Part shown: positions 45,722-53,389 of the stretch, piece by piece
Layout: every line of letters starts with the position of its first letter
Position numbering within the stretch: position 1 is the stretch's first letter
Assembly: GCF_023208015.1 (NCBI RefSeq)
Contig: NZ_CP051627.1
Coordinates: 1,612,001 to 1,676,000 of the forward strand
DNA length: 64,000 nucleotides
Reading direction: 5' to 3'
DNA from: Thermobifida alba
Lineage (GTDB): Bacteria; Actinomycetota; Actinomycetes; Streptosporangiales; Streptosporangiaceae
Program-made: the position numbers and the translations under genes
Notes under the pieces: model-generated
The model's input: only the letters and a program-made list of their open reading frames with translations
Told to the model about the DNA's origin: nothing
Databases searched by the model: none

Positions 45722-46127
45722 GTGAGCTGGGACGTGCTCCTGATGCCGCTGCCCGACGAGATCGCCTCGGTGAACGACCTCCCCGACGACCACGAGCCCC
45801 CCTCCGGTGGGTCCGGCCGAGCGGGTCCTGGCCCGCCTGCGCGACGCCGTGCCCGACGTCGACCTGACGGACCCGGCCTGGGGCCTCCTGACCGGTCCGA
45901 GCTGGTCGATGGAGGTCGACATCGGTTCCGAGGTCCCCGTGCGCTCGGTCACGCTGCACGTCCGCGGCTCCGGCGACGACGTCCTCCCCGTGGTGCTGCG
46001 CATCGCCGCGGCACTGGGCTGCCGGGCCGTGGACTACTCCACGGCGGAGCTCCTCACCGGCGCGGAGGACCTCGCGGGCTGGCACGGCTTCCAGGGCTAC
46101 CGGGACCGGGTGTTGGGGCAGGAGTGA
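45722..46127 (+). pseudogene. Frameshifted gene for a conserved small hypothetical protein
   Basis: GTG 45722 follows AAAGGA and encodes SWDVLLMPLPDEIASVNDLP and DDHEPPS. One base later the reading continues as VGPAERVLARLRDAVPDVDL to SMEVDIGSEVPVRSVTLHVR and ends YRDRVLGQE. Removing one G near 45806-45807 restores a 134-residue acidic protein. I do not know its function. A single +1 in an otherwise clean gene could be a sequencing error. Confidence 0.65.
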
Positions 46128-46164
46128 GCCGCGCCCGCCCCGGCGGGCGCGGGGCTCACCGGCG

Positions 46165-47070
<906 letters not shown>

Positions 47071-47280
47071 CTACCGACCCGCACCCCCGTGTCACCCCGT
47101 CCGGCCCGGATATGGGGGAGGATCACGGCACTCTTGGACGCGGCACTACCCGGCTTTTCCGCGACCTCCGCCACCCGGAAGCGCCGTACCGCTGTCCGGC
47201 AGCCACCGGCCCGTTCCCAGGCCTTTTCCGGTGTCGTCACGGAACCGCTGCCACCGACCGTCCCGGGGCCGGAGACAGCG

Positions 47281-48057
47281 GTGGTCTACGGTGGGGCCGT
47301 GGACCAGGTCGAAACGATCGTGGCACTCGTCGGCGACACGCTCGGCCCCGAGGCCGTCGGCGTCTACCTGCACGGCTCCTCGGTGCTCGGCGGCCTGCGC
47401 CCGGCCAGCGACCTCGACCTGCTCGTCGTCTCCCGGCGCGGCATGGACGACCGGGAGCGGCGGAGACTCCTGGACGGGCTGCTCGCGGCCTCCGGTTTCG
47501 AGGGCGGGCTGCGGCCGGTGGAGCTCACCGTCGTCGTCCACTCCGAGGTCCGCCCGTGGCGCTTCCCGCCCACCGGCGACTTCCAGTACGGCGAGTGGCT
47601 GCGCGACGCGTTCAAGGCCGGTGCCCTGCCCCGGCCGCGGCCGATGCCGGACCTGGCGCTGCTGCTCACGATGGTGTTGGCGGGCGACCGTCCGCTCGCC
47701 GGTCCCCCGCCCGCGCGGCTCCTCGACCCCGTCCCGCACGCCGACCTGGTGCGGGCGAGCGTCGCGGGCCTCCCGGAACTCCTCGCCGACCTGGACGGCG
47801 ACACCCGCAACACGGTGCTGACCCTCGCCCGCGTTTGGACGACGCTCGCCACCGGCGAGATCCGGTCCAAGGACGCCGCCGCGGACTGGGCGCTGGCCCG
47901 CCTCCCCCCGGAGCACCGCCCCGTGCTGGAGCACGCCAGGGACCTGTACCTGCACCGCCGCTACTCCGAGGAGCGGTGGAGCGGCGAACTGCGGGCGCGG
48001 GTGCGTCCGCACGTGGCACGGGTGCTCGCCGAGATCGACCGGCTCACGCCCCGCTGA
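47281..48057 (+). CDS. AadA-like aminoglycoside nucleotidyltransferase homologue
   Basis: 258 residues. The NTase signature is GVYLHGSSVLGGLRPASDLDLLVV; the C-terminal domain has RNTVLTLARVWTTLATGEIR followed by SKDAAADWALARLPPEHRP, matching the DUF4111 domain of ANT(3'')/ANT(9) enzymes that adenylylate streptomycin or spectinomycin. I chose GTG 47281 (GGAG 6 nt upstream); GTG 47299 is possible. No mobile element flanks it, so it looks like a resident chromosomal gene. Whether it modifies drugs is not shown. Confidence 0.87.
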   Translation: MVYGGAVDQVETIVALVGDTLGPEAVGVYLHGSSVLGGLRPASDLDLLVVSRRGMDDRERRRLLDGLLAASGFEGGLRPVELTVVVHSEVRPWRFPPTGDFQYGEWLRDAFKAGALPRPRPMPDLALLLTMVLAGDRPLAGPPPARLLDPVPHADLVRASVAGLPELLADLDGDTRNTVLTLARVWTTLATGEIRSKDAAADWALARLPPEHRPVLEHARDLYLHRRYSEERWSGELRARVRPHVARVLAEIDRLTPR

Positions 48058-48171
48058 GGCCCGCGTGCGGGAACCGGGGCGCACCGGAGCGGTGACAGCG
48101 CGCCGTCGCCCCGGTGCCGCACGCCGGACAATCCCGTTGTCCGTCCGTCCCGCTTCTGGGAGGCTGGCGCC

Positions 48172-48951
48172 ATGATCGACACGGGACTCGCAGCCAAGAC
48201 AGTGCTGGTCACCGGTGCCGGCCGGGGCATCGGCGCAGCCATCGCCCGCGCGTTCGCCGCACAGCGGGCGCGGGTGGCCGTGCACTACCTGCCCTCGGCA
48301 CCACCCGCCCCCGACGGGGTGCGCTGGGAGCACGAGGTCCCGCCGCTGCGGGAGGTGGAGGCTCTGGTGGACGAACTGGACGGGGCGGTGGCGGTCGCGG
48401 CGGACCTGTCCGCCCCGGACGCCGCCACGCGGCTGTTCGACCAGGTCGAGGCGCGTCTGGGGCCGGTCGACGTGTTGGTGAACAACGCCGCGCACTGCGA
48501 GACGCCCGACACCGTGGACACGCTCACCGCCGAGGGTCTGGGCCGCCACTACCGGGTCAACGCGATCGCGCCCGCCCTGCTCACCGCCGAACTCGCCCGC
48601 CGCGCCCCCGACACCGACCCGCCGTGCGTGGTCAACATCTCCACTGACGCCGCCCGCGCCTTCCCCGGCCAGATCGGCTACGGCACCTCCAAGGCCGCCC
48701 TGGAGGCGTTCACCCGGGCCGCGGCACTGGACCTGGCGCCCCGGGGAATCCGGGTCAACGCCGTGGCTCCCGGACCGGTGCAGACCGGCTGGATGGACGC
48801 GGACCTGGTCGAGCAGGTCCGTCCACTCATTCCGCTGCGCCGTGTCGGGGAGCCCGCGGACATCGCCGACGCCGTGGTCTTCCTCGCCTCCCGCCAGGCC
48901 CGCTGGATCACCGGGCAGGTGCTGCAGGTCGCCGGAGGCCACGCCCTGTGA
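48172..48951 (+). CDS. SDR-family oxidoreductase (FabG-like)
   Basis: 259 residues with KTVLVTGAGRGIGAAIARAF, VDVLVNNAAHCETPDTVDTL, serine in VVNISTDAARAFPG, YxxxK in GYGTSKAALEAFTRAAALDL and PGPVQTGWM. The catalytic set is complete. It resembles 3-oxoacyl-ACP reductase-like SDRs of unknown substrate and has a modest insertion (SAPPAPDGVRWEHEVPPLRE) after the second strand. It may share the transcript of the preceding nucleotidyltransferase (114 bp gap). Confidence 0.88.
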   Translation: MIDTGLAAKTVLVTGAGRGIGAAIARAFAAQRARVAVHYLPSAPPAPDGVRWEHEVPPLREVEALVDELDGAVAVAADLSAPDAATRLFDQVEARLGPVDVLVNNAAHCETPDTVDTLTAEGLGRHYRVNAIAPALLTAELARRAPDTDPPCVVNISTDAARAFPGQIGYGTSKAALEAFTRAAALDLAPRGIRVNAVAPGPVQTGWMDADLVEQVRPLIPLRRVGEPADIADAVVFLASRQARWITGQVLQVAGGHAL

Positions 48952-49008
48952 CCCGGCCCGGGGTGTCGAGCGCCGCCCCGACGGGGACCGCACCCGCCGG
49001 GGCGGCGC

Positions 49009-49734
49009 TCAGCGGGCGTGCGGGCCGGGCTGCGCGGTGAGGCTGGTCCGCGCCACCAGACCCCTGTCGTCGAACTCGACGCCCAGCTCGAAGCCGGGGC
49101 CGGTGAGGACCAGCCCGCCGTCCGGGGTCGTCTGCTGTCCCAGGCCCCGCCGGGCGGCGTAGCCGGCCAGGGCACGCCGGTGGTCCGACAGCGGGAGTTC
49201 GGCGACGGCCTGCTGGATCACCCGCATGGTCCGCGCCGGTTCGGGGGCGGGCAGTGTGAACTCGGGGTGCTCGATGAGGCAGGCCACGCGGGTTCCCCCG
49301 CCCACCTCCCCGGTGTAGGAGGTCCACCGGCCGCCCAGGACCTTGGCGGCCTCGGTCAGCAGGAACGCGACCTGCGCCGGGTGCTGCGGGTTCCCGGGCA
49401 GTGCGGCGAAGGGAACCTCGGCGTTGGCCAGTTCGGGGATGCCGAGCCGCTCACCGTGCGCGCGGACCTCGGCGGAGAGCCGCGTCAGCTCCTCGGGGAA
49501 GCCGCTGGGGTTCGCCCAGGCCCACATCCACGACCCCGGCCCGGGGGCGGCGCTGCCCAGGAGGTGGAAGCGTTCACAGGTCAGCGTCCGCTCCCCGACG
49601 AAGTCGAACCGGGGGGCTTGCAGGTCGACGTGCCAGTTGTGCTCGCCGAGGACGTCGACGAGGTGGAGCTGGTGCTCCAGGGAGAACAGGGCGGCGTCGT
49701 CCAGCAGGTCGGTCAGTGCGGTGATCTTCGGCAT
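49009..49734 (-). CDS. DUF6882-type hypothetical protein
   Basis: 241-residue cytoplasmic protein with FDFVGERTLTCERFHLLGSA and PGPGSWMWAWANPSGFPEEL, then a C-terminal region DHRRALAGYAARRGLGQQTT. This pattern matches DUF6882, found in actinobacteria with no known function. It is a single gene converging with the SDR gene. Confidence 0.7.
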   Translation of the reverse strand: MPKITALTDLLDDAALFSLEHQLHLVDVLGEHNWHVDLQAPRFDFVGERTLTCERFHLLGSAAPGPGSWMWAWANPSGFPEELTRLSAEVRAHGERLGIPELANAEVPFAALPGNPQHPAQVAFLLTEAAKVLGGRWTSYTGEVGGGTRVACLIEHPEFTLPAPEPARTMRVIQQAVAELPLSDHRRALAGYAARRGLGQQTTPDGGLVLTGPGFELGVEFDDRGLVARTSLTAQPGPHAR

Positions 49735-49990
49735 GCCGGGATACTAGGGGACGGCGACGACACCCGCCGCCCGCCGCGGTGTTCCCCGGTCCCCCTCCGG
49801 TCCGGCCCGCCACGGCTGTGGCAAAAAGCCGCCGCTGCGCTCTTGATGCTGGTCACCACACCGAACACCGTCCAGGGGACGGCGGGGCCGAACGGCCCTC
49901 GCGGAGGCCGCCCCGTCCCGCGAGGTGACCGGTTCCGGCCACGGTCCGACCGGTCCGGCCCCACCCCGCCGCGTGTCCCGGTGCGCGGCG

Positions 49991-50244
49991 TCACGGACCG
50001 TCGCCCTCCGGAGGACTCGGGGGATGCTCCGGGGTCTCCAGCAGGTGCGGGGTGGCGTACACCCAGCGGCCCGCGGCCTCCTGGTAGAGGCCGGAGACGC
50101 CGGACCGGGTGAGCAGCAGGAAGCGTTCGGTGCCGTGGTCCTGGACCAGGTTGTCCAGGTGGCTTCGGAGGACGGCGAGGCCGCGAGCGGCCCGGCGTAC
50201 AGGGTCACCGGCCCGGCGTACAGGGTCACGAGGTCGTCGTCCAC
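49991..50244 (-). pseudogene. Frameshifted small gene with in-frame 21-bp duplication
   Basis: GTG 50244 starts VDDDLVTLYAGPVTLYAGPLA; the coherent continuation, VLRSHLDNLVQDHGTERFLL to HLLETPEHPPSPPEGDGP, is in another frame. A single-base loss (or two-base gain) near 50172-50186 must be assumed. The duplicated VTLYAGP comes from a 21-bp tandem repeat. I do not recognise the family. The DNA between 49735 and 49990 shows nothing further. Confidence 0.55.
50188..50229. repeat. Perfect 21-bp tandem duplication
   Basis: Units 50188-50208 and 50209-50229 are identical and duplicate seven codons (VTLYAGP) of the minus-strand gene without changing its frame. Confidence 0.9.
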
Positions 50245-50341
50245 GAGGGGTCGCCTTCCGGGGTCGTGCGGGTGTGCGGGGGTTCGGGGAAGGGGCGGAC
50301 CGGGGCCGGGGAAGGAACTGCCCCGGCCCGCCCGCAGCAGA

Positions 50342-50379
50342 CCGGTCGCCCGCGCCCCCTGAGCCGTGCGGGCGACCGG
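50342..50379 (-). terminator. Hairpin terminator downstream of the Cys-rich small gene
   Basis: A perfect 12-bp stem (50342-50353 with 50368-50379) and 14-nt loop start 12 bp after the TAG at 50392. Confidence 0.65.
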
Positions 50380-50391
50380 CGGTCGGTGCGG

Positions 50392-50605
50392 CTACGGGCG
50401 CGGCCGGGTCCGGTCGCGCCGGGGCAGTCCCGGTTTCGGCCGGGCGCGCAGGAGTCCGGCCGGTTCGGCGACGGTGGCGGTGCAGGCCAGCACGGTCAGG
50501 CCGGTGTACCGGAACCGCGGTGTGGGCACGGCGGTGGCCTCGGGCGCCCCGGCGGCATCGTGGAACTGGCAGATCTCGCAGTGGGGGCAGGGGCCGGTCC
50601 CTCAC
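50392..50605 (-). pseudogene. Cys-rich (CPHCEIC) small gene coupled to the anti-sigma-like ATPase, apparent frameshift
   Basis: GTG 50605 overlaps the ATPase stop by 4 nt (GTGA). Its own frame quickly becomes meaningless, but deleting one C from the C4 run about nine bases in gives RDRPCPHCEICQFHDAAGAP. The rest of the roughly 70-residue protein has ATAVPTPRFRYTGLTVLACT and a basic tail ending TRPRP. Third codon positions are mostly G/C over the whole stretch. The CxxCxxC cluster suggests a metal site. The coherent frame is also in frame with the ATPase beyond its TGA. Confidence 0.5.
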
Positions 50606-51051
50606 CGGGCCGCCGCCCGGCCGTCCTCGGCACAGGGGTGGCCGTCCCAGTGCACGACGGAGTAGACGCCCTCCTGCCAGGGGGCCAGGCGGCCCCACCG
50701 GCTGGCCAACCGGTCCACCAGGAACAGGCCGCGCCCGTGCTCGCGGGACGGGTCGTCGGGTTCGACGACGTGCGGGACCGAGTTCCAGCGGCGCGGGGCC
50801 AGGGTGCGCACCTCCGTCCACACGCCGCGCTCGGTCACGTTCACCCGCACCGTGAAAGACTCCCCCGGGTCGCCGGAGTGGGTGTGCCGGATGGCGTTGG
50901 TGGCGAGCTCGGACACGATCAGCTCGACCCGGCCGACCGCGTCCGAGGACGCGGTGGCCTGCGGGCACGACCGGATCGCCTCGACCACGAACCGGCGTGC
51001 GGCGGCCACACTCGCGGGAAGACCGGGAAAGGACGCGGAGACGACGGTCAC
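50602..51051 (-). CDS. RsbW/anti-sigma-like histidine-kinase-type ATPase
   Basis: 149-residue HATPase_c_2 protein with the N box VELIVSELATNAIRHTHSG, a G1-like VVEPDDPSREHGRGLFLVDR (G-R-G-L) and WGRLAPWQEGVYSVVHWD. Streptomyces encode dozens of such stand-alone ATPases, many beside DUF397/XRE pairs. I chose GTG 51051 (GGAAGGCAG upstream). It is divergent from the XRE/DUF397 pair with 309 bp between, and likely works with it. Confidence 0.85.
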   Translation of the reverse strand: MTVVSASFPGLPASVAAARRFVVEAIRSCPQATASSDAVGRVELIVSELATNAIRHTHSGDPGESFTVRVNVTERGVWTEVRTLAPRRWNSVPHVVEPDDPSREHGRGLFLVDRLASRWGRLAPWQEGVYSVVHWDGHPCAEDGRAAAR

Positions 51052-51196
51052 CGGGCCACTGCCTTCCCGGGGTGGAGGACACGGGGGACACGGGGGCGGT
51101 TTCGGGGTGACCGCCACAATTCAGACAAAAGGCGGAGGGTAGCCTGGGACATGGATTCTTCACCTGCTCACTCAGGTCGAGGAGTCAAGGCCCTGG

Positions 51197-51250
51197 TTCG
51201 GCGTTGCAGCGCCGAATCGGGGCCGTTGTCGCTTCGTCAGAGGCGACAAC
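51197..51250. promoter_or_regulatory. Two adjacent hairpins in the ATPase/XRE divergent region
   Basis: TTCGGCG-N6-CGCCGAA (51197-51216) and GTTGTCGC-N10-GCGACAAC (51225-51250) are both perfect dyads, separated by 8 bp. Downstream, a promoter TTCTCT-N17-TAGACT (51295-51323) precedes AAGGAG and the XRE GTG. The dyads could be operators for the XRE protein. The rest of 51052-51360 holds no gene. Confidence 0.4.
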
Positions 51251-51360
51251 TCAACACTCCAGTACCGAGTAACGTTTTTCTAGCCATAGCGCCGTTCTCT
51301 GAATATCTATGAAGACCTAGACTGAACAGCACTAGCTCGGTTCTAAGGAGTCGTAGAACT

Positions 51361-52167
51361 GTGGTGAAGCACCCCCCGGCATGGTCTCGCTTCGGTGCCG
51401 AGGTACGTCGGTTACGCCTCCAAGCAGGGTATTCACAGACCCAACTCGCCAAGGCGATACCACTCAGCCAGAGTATGCTCAGTGGTATCGAACTAGGCCA
51501 CAAAGGCTCCAAAAGGGATCATGCGGAAGCTCTCGACCGGGCCTTCAACACCGACGGCAGGCTTGTCCGCCTCTGGGATTCGTTGAACTCCACACCATCC
51601 CACCCCGACTGGTTCCAGGAAGTGCTCAAACTAGAGCGCAAAGCGGTAGAAATCCGGCAATATCAGCCAATCGTGATGCCTGGATTGTTGCAGACTGAGG
51701 ACTACGCTCGGGCTTTGATTCGTCCCGCCCAGCCGTGGGCGAATGCCGCCAAGGTTGAGGAACTCGTCCACGCCCGCATGGGTAGACGCGAAATCCTGAC
51801 CGTCCCGGACCGTCCGCTTAGTTGGTTCGTCGTGGACCAAGTCGTCATCGACCGCGTCATTGAGAGTCCTGCGGTGATGAAGGAGCAACTGACGTACCTG
51901 CTGAGCCTGATCGAGGACTCCGTAATCCGGTTCCAGGTCGTATCACAGGAGACACCAGTACATCCTGGTTCATCCGGGGCAATCAGGATCATGACCTTCG
52001 ACGACCGTCCCACAATGGTCTACACAGACCATGCCTTGGGAGGTCATCTCTCGGCTCAGACCGAGGAGGTCCGATACTGCTCGGCGATATTCTCGGCACT
52101 ACAGTCCGAAGCGCTGTCCCCCAGCGACTCTGCGGACTACATCCGCAGCAGAAAGGACCAACTATGA
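51361..52167 (+). CDS. XRE-family regulator with DUF5753 domain
   Basis: 268 residues: N-terminal helix-turn-helix (RFGAEVRRLRLQAGYSQTQL, QSMLSGIELGHKG), then the DUF5753 (Scr1) domain with YQPIVMPGLLQTEDYARALI, MGRREILT and MTFDDRPTMVYTDHALGG. Relatives such as WhiJ- and AbaA-type proteins of Streptomyces act with a DUF397 partner in development and antibiotic control. Its base composition is clearly lower in GC than its neighbours and codon 18 is TTA, a rare leucine codon here. GTG 51361 has AAGGAG upstream. The stop overlaps the next ATG (ATGA). Confidence 0.92.
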   Translation: MVKHPPAWSRFGAEVRRLRLQAGYSQTQLAKAIPLSQSMLSGIELGHKGSKRDHAEALDRAFNTDGRLVRLWDSLNSTPSHPDWFQEVLKLERKAVEIRQYQPIVMPGLLQTEDYARALIRPAQPWANAAKVEELVHARMGRREILTVPDRPLSWFVVDQVVIDRVIESPAVMKEQLTYLLSLIEDSVIRFQVVSQETPVHPGSSGAIRIMTFDDRPTMVYTDHALGGHLSAQTEEVRYCSAIFSALQSEALSPSDSADYIRSRKDQL

Positions 52168-52430
52168 GCACTGGCTACACGGATCACAACAGGCTCCGGT
52201 GGCACAAGTCCAGCTACAGCGGCGGTAACGGCGGCGACTGCGTCGAGGTCGCCGTCTCCTGGCACAAGTCCAGCTACAGCGACGGTGGCGGCGGTAACTG
52301 CGTCGAGGTGGCCGAGACTCCCGAGGCCGTCCTGATCCGCGACACCAAGCACCGCGACCTCGGACACCTCCACTTCTCCCCCACCGAATGGGCCACCTTC
52401 CTCGCCAACCTCAAACACGACCACCTGTAA
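52164..52430 (+). CDS. DUF397 protein with duplicated N-terminal motif
   Basis: 88 residues, translated from an ATG that overlaps the XRE stop. The DUF397 core WHKSSYSxxxGGxCVEVA appears twice, 20 residues apart, followed by one copy of the C-terminal part (VLIRDTKHRD, FSPTEWATFLANL). A normal DUF397 protein has about 60-70 residues, so the first half-domain is an internal duplication. It is the presumed regulatory partner of the XRE protein. Confidence 0.93.
   Translation: MSTGYTDHNRLRWHKSSYSGGNGGDCVEVAVSWHKSSYSDGGGGNCVEVAETPEAVLIRDTKHRDLGHLHFSPTEWATFLANLKHDHL
52200..52313 (+). repeat. Two 54-bp near-identical direct repeats inside the DUF397 gene
   Basis: 52200-52253 and 52260-52313 start exactly 60 bp apart and differ at only a few bases, mostly in the Gly-rich turn. 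The period is 20 codons, so the frame is kept. Confidence 0.9.
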
Positions 52431-52534
52431 CCCCGACACCCGATCCCCCTTGGCACGGGGGCCATGATCGGCATCGAGCATGGCACCCGTGCCAGGGCCG
52501 GCAGGAATGTGCCGCTGCCCCACGGAGAAACCCC

Positions 52535-53335
52535 ATGCCATCCCCCGCCCGCTCCGCCGTTCCGCTCGCCCTGTCCCTGTCCGCGCTGCTGGCGCTCACC
52601 GGCTGCGCGTCCCTGTTCGGCCCCGGCCTGGAGGAGCTGCTGCTGCCCCGCAACGCCTTCTCCGGCTACACGGTGCACAGCGTCGACGCCGACGAGGTCC
52701 GGCAGGGGCCGTCCTCGCCGTCGTTCACGGAGATCGAACCGCGGGAGTGCGCCGACACCCTCGCCGAGGCGCGGCCCGACCTGCTGCCGGAGGGGGTCGA
52801 GGCGGTCGCGGCGCAGCAGGCCACCCCGAACCGGCGCGGCACCCCGGAGACCGTGTACCACTACACGCTGGCCACCGGCGACCTGTCGGGCACCCCCACC
52901 CCCGAGTCGGTGAAGCGGCTGCTGACCGACTGCTTCACCTTCACTGGACGCATCGAGGACGAACCGGTGACGGGGGCCTTCCAGAGCCTGCCCAGCGACG
53001 CTCTGCCCGAGGGCGGCGACGGCGTCCTCGTGACGTCCACGCCCGCGGGCGGCGGCCCGTCGGTGGAGGTGCGGATGGCCTGGGGCCGGGTGTCAGAGGT
53101 CCACTTCCTGCTGGTGGCGGTCACCCTCGGCGCGGACTCCTCCCCGCTGTCCCCGGAGGACCTCACCGCCGAGTGCCTCATGGAGGACCCCGCTGCCACC
53201 CCGCACATCGACGAGCTCATGGAGTGCACGGACCGCATGCGGGACCAGGCGGTCGAGGACGCGGCCGCCGAGCGCGCCGACCGCTTCGACGCGCTCCTGG
53301 CCAAGGCCGTGGACCGGTTGGCGGAGCGGGCCTGA
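52535..53335 (+). CDS. Putative lipoprotein of unknown function
   Basis: 266 residues with a type II signal peptide (VPLALSLSALLALTGC). The mature part has several Glu/Asp clusters, cysteines at spaced positions (RECADTL, TDCFTF, AECLME, MECTDRM) and a helical C-terminus. It resembles PknH-sensor/lipoprotein-like extracellular domains of actinobacteria but I cannot assign it. ATG 52535 follows CGGAGAAA. It converges on the Ser/Thr kinase gene; the 54-bp gap holds a weak 8-bp stem (53352-53359 with 53379-53386). Confidence 0.75.
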   Translation: MPSPARSAVPLALSLSALLALTGCASLFGPGLEELLLPRNAFSGYTVHSVDADEVRQGPSSPSFTEIEPRECADTLAEARPDLLPEGVEAVAAQQATPNRRGTPETVYHYTLATGDLSGTPTPESVKRLLTDCFTFTGRIEDEPVTGAFQSLPSDALPEGGDGVLVTSTPAGGGPSVEVRMAWGRVSEVHFLLVAVTLGADSSPLSPEDLTAECLMEDPAATPHIDELMECTDRMRDQAVEDAAAERADRFDALLAKAVDRLAERA

Positions 53336-53389
53336 GGCCCCGCGCGGCACGCGGCCCCGACTCCGGGCACCCGAGCACCGGGGCCGGTC

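Noticed and set aside
50602-50604. In-frame TGA as a selenocysteine codon between ATPase and Cys-rich segment
   Set aside because: No SECIS-like stem is seen directly after it, and a GTGA overlap with a one-base gain explains the data more simply.
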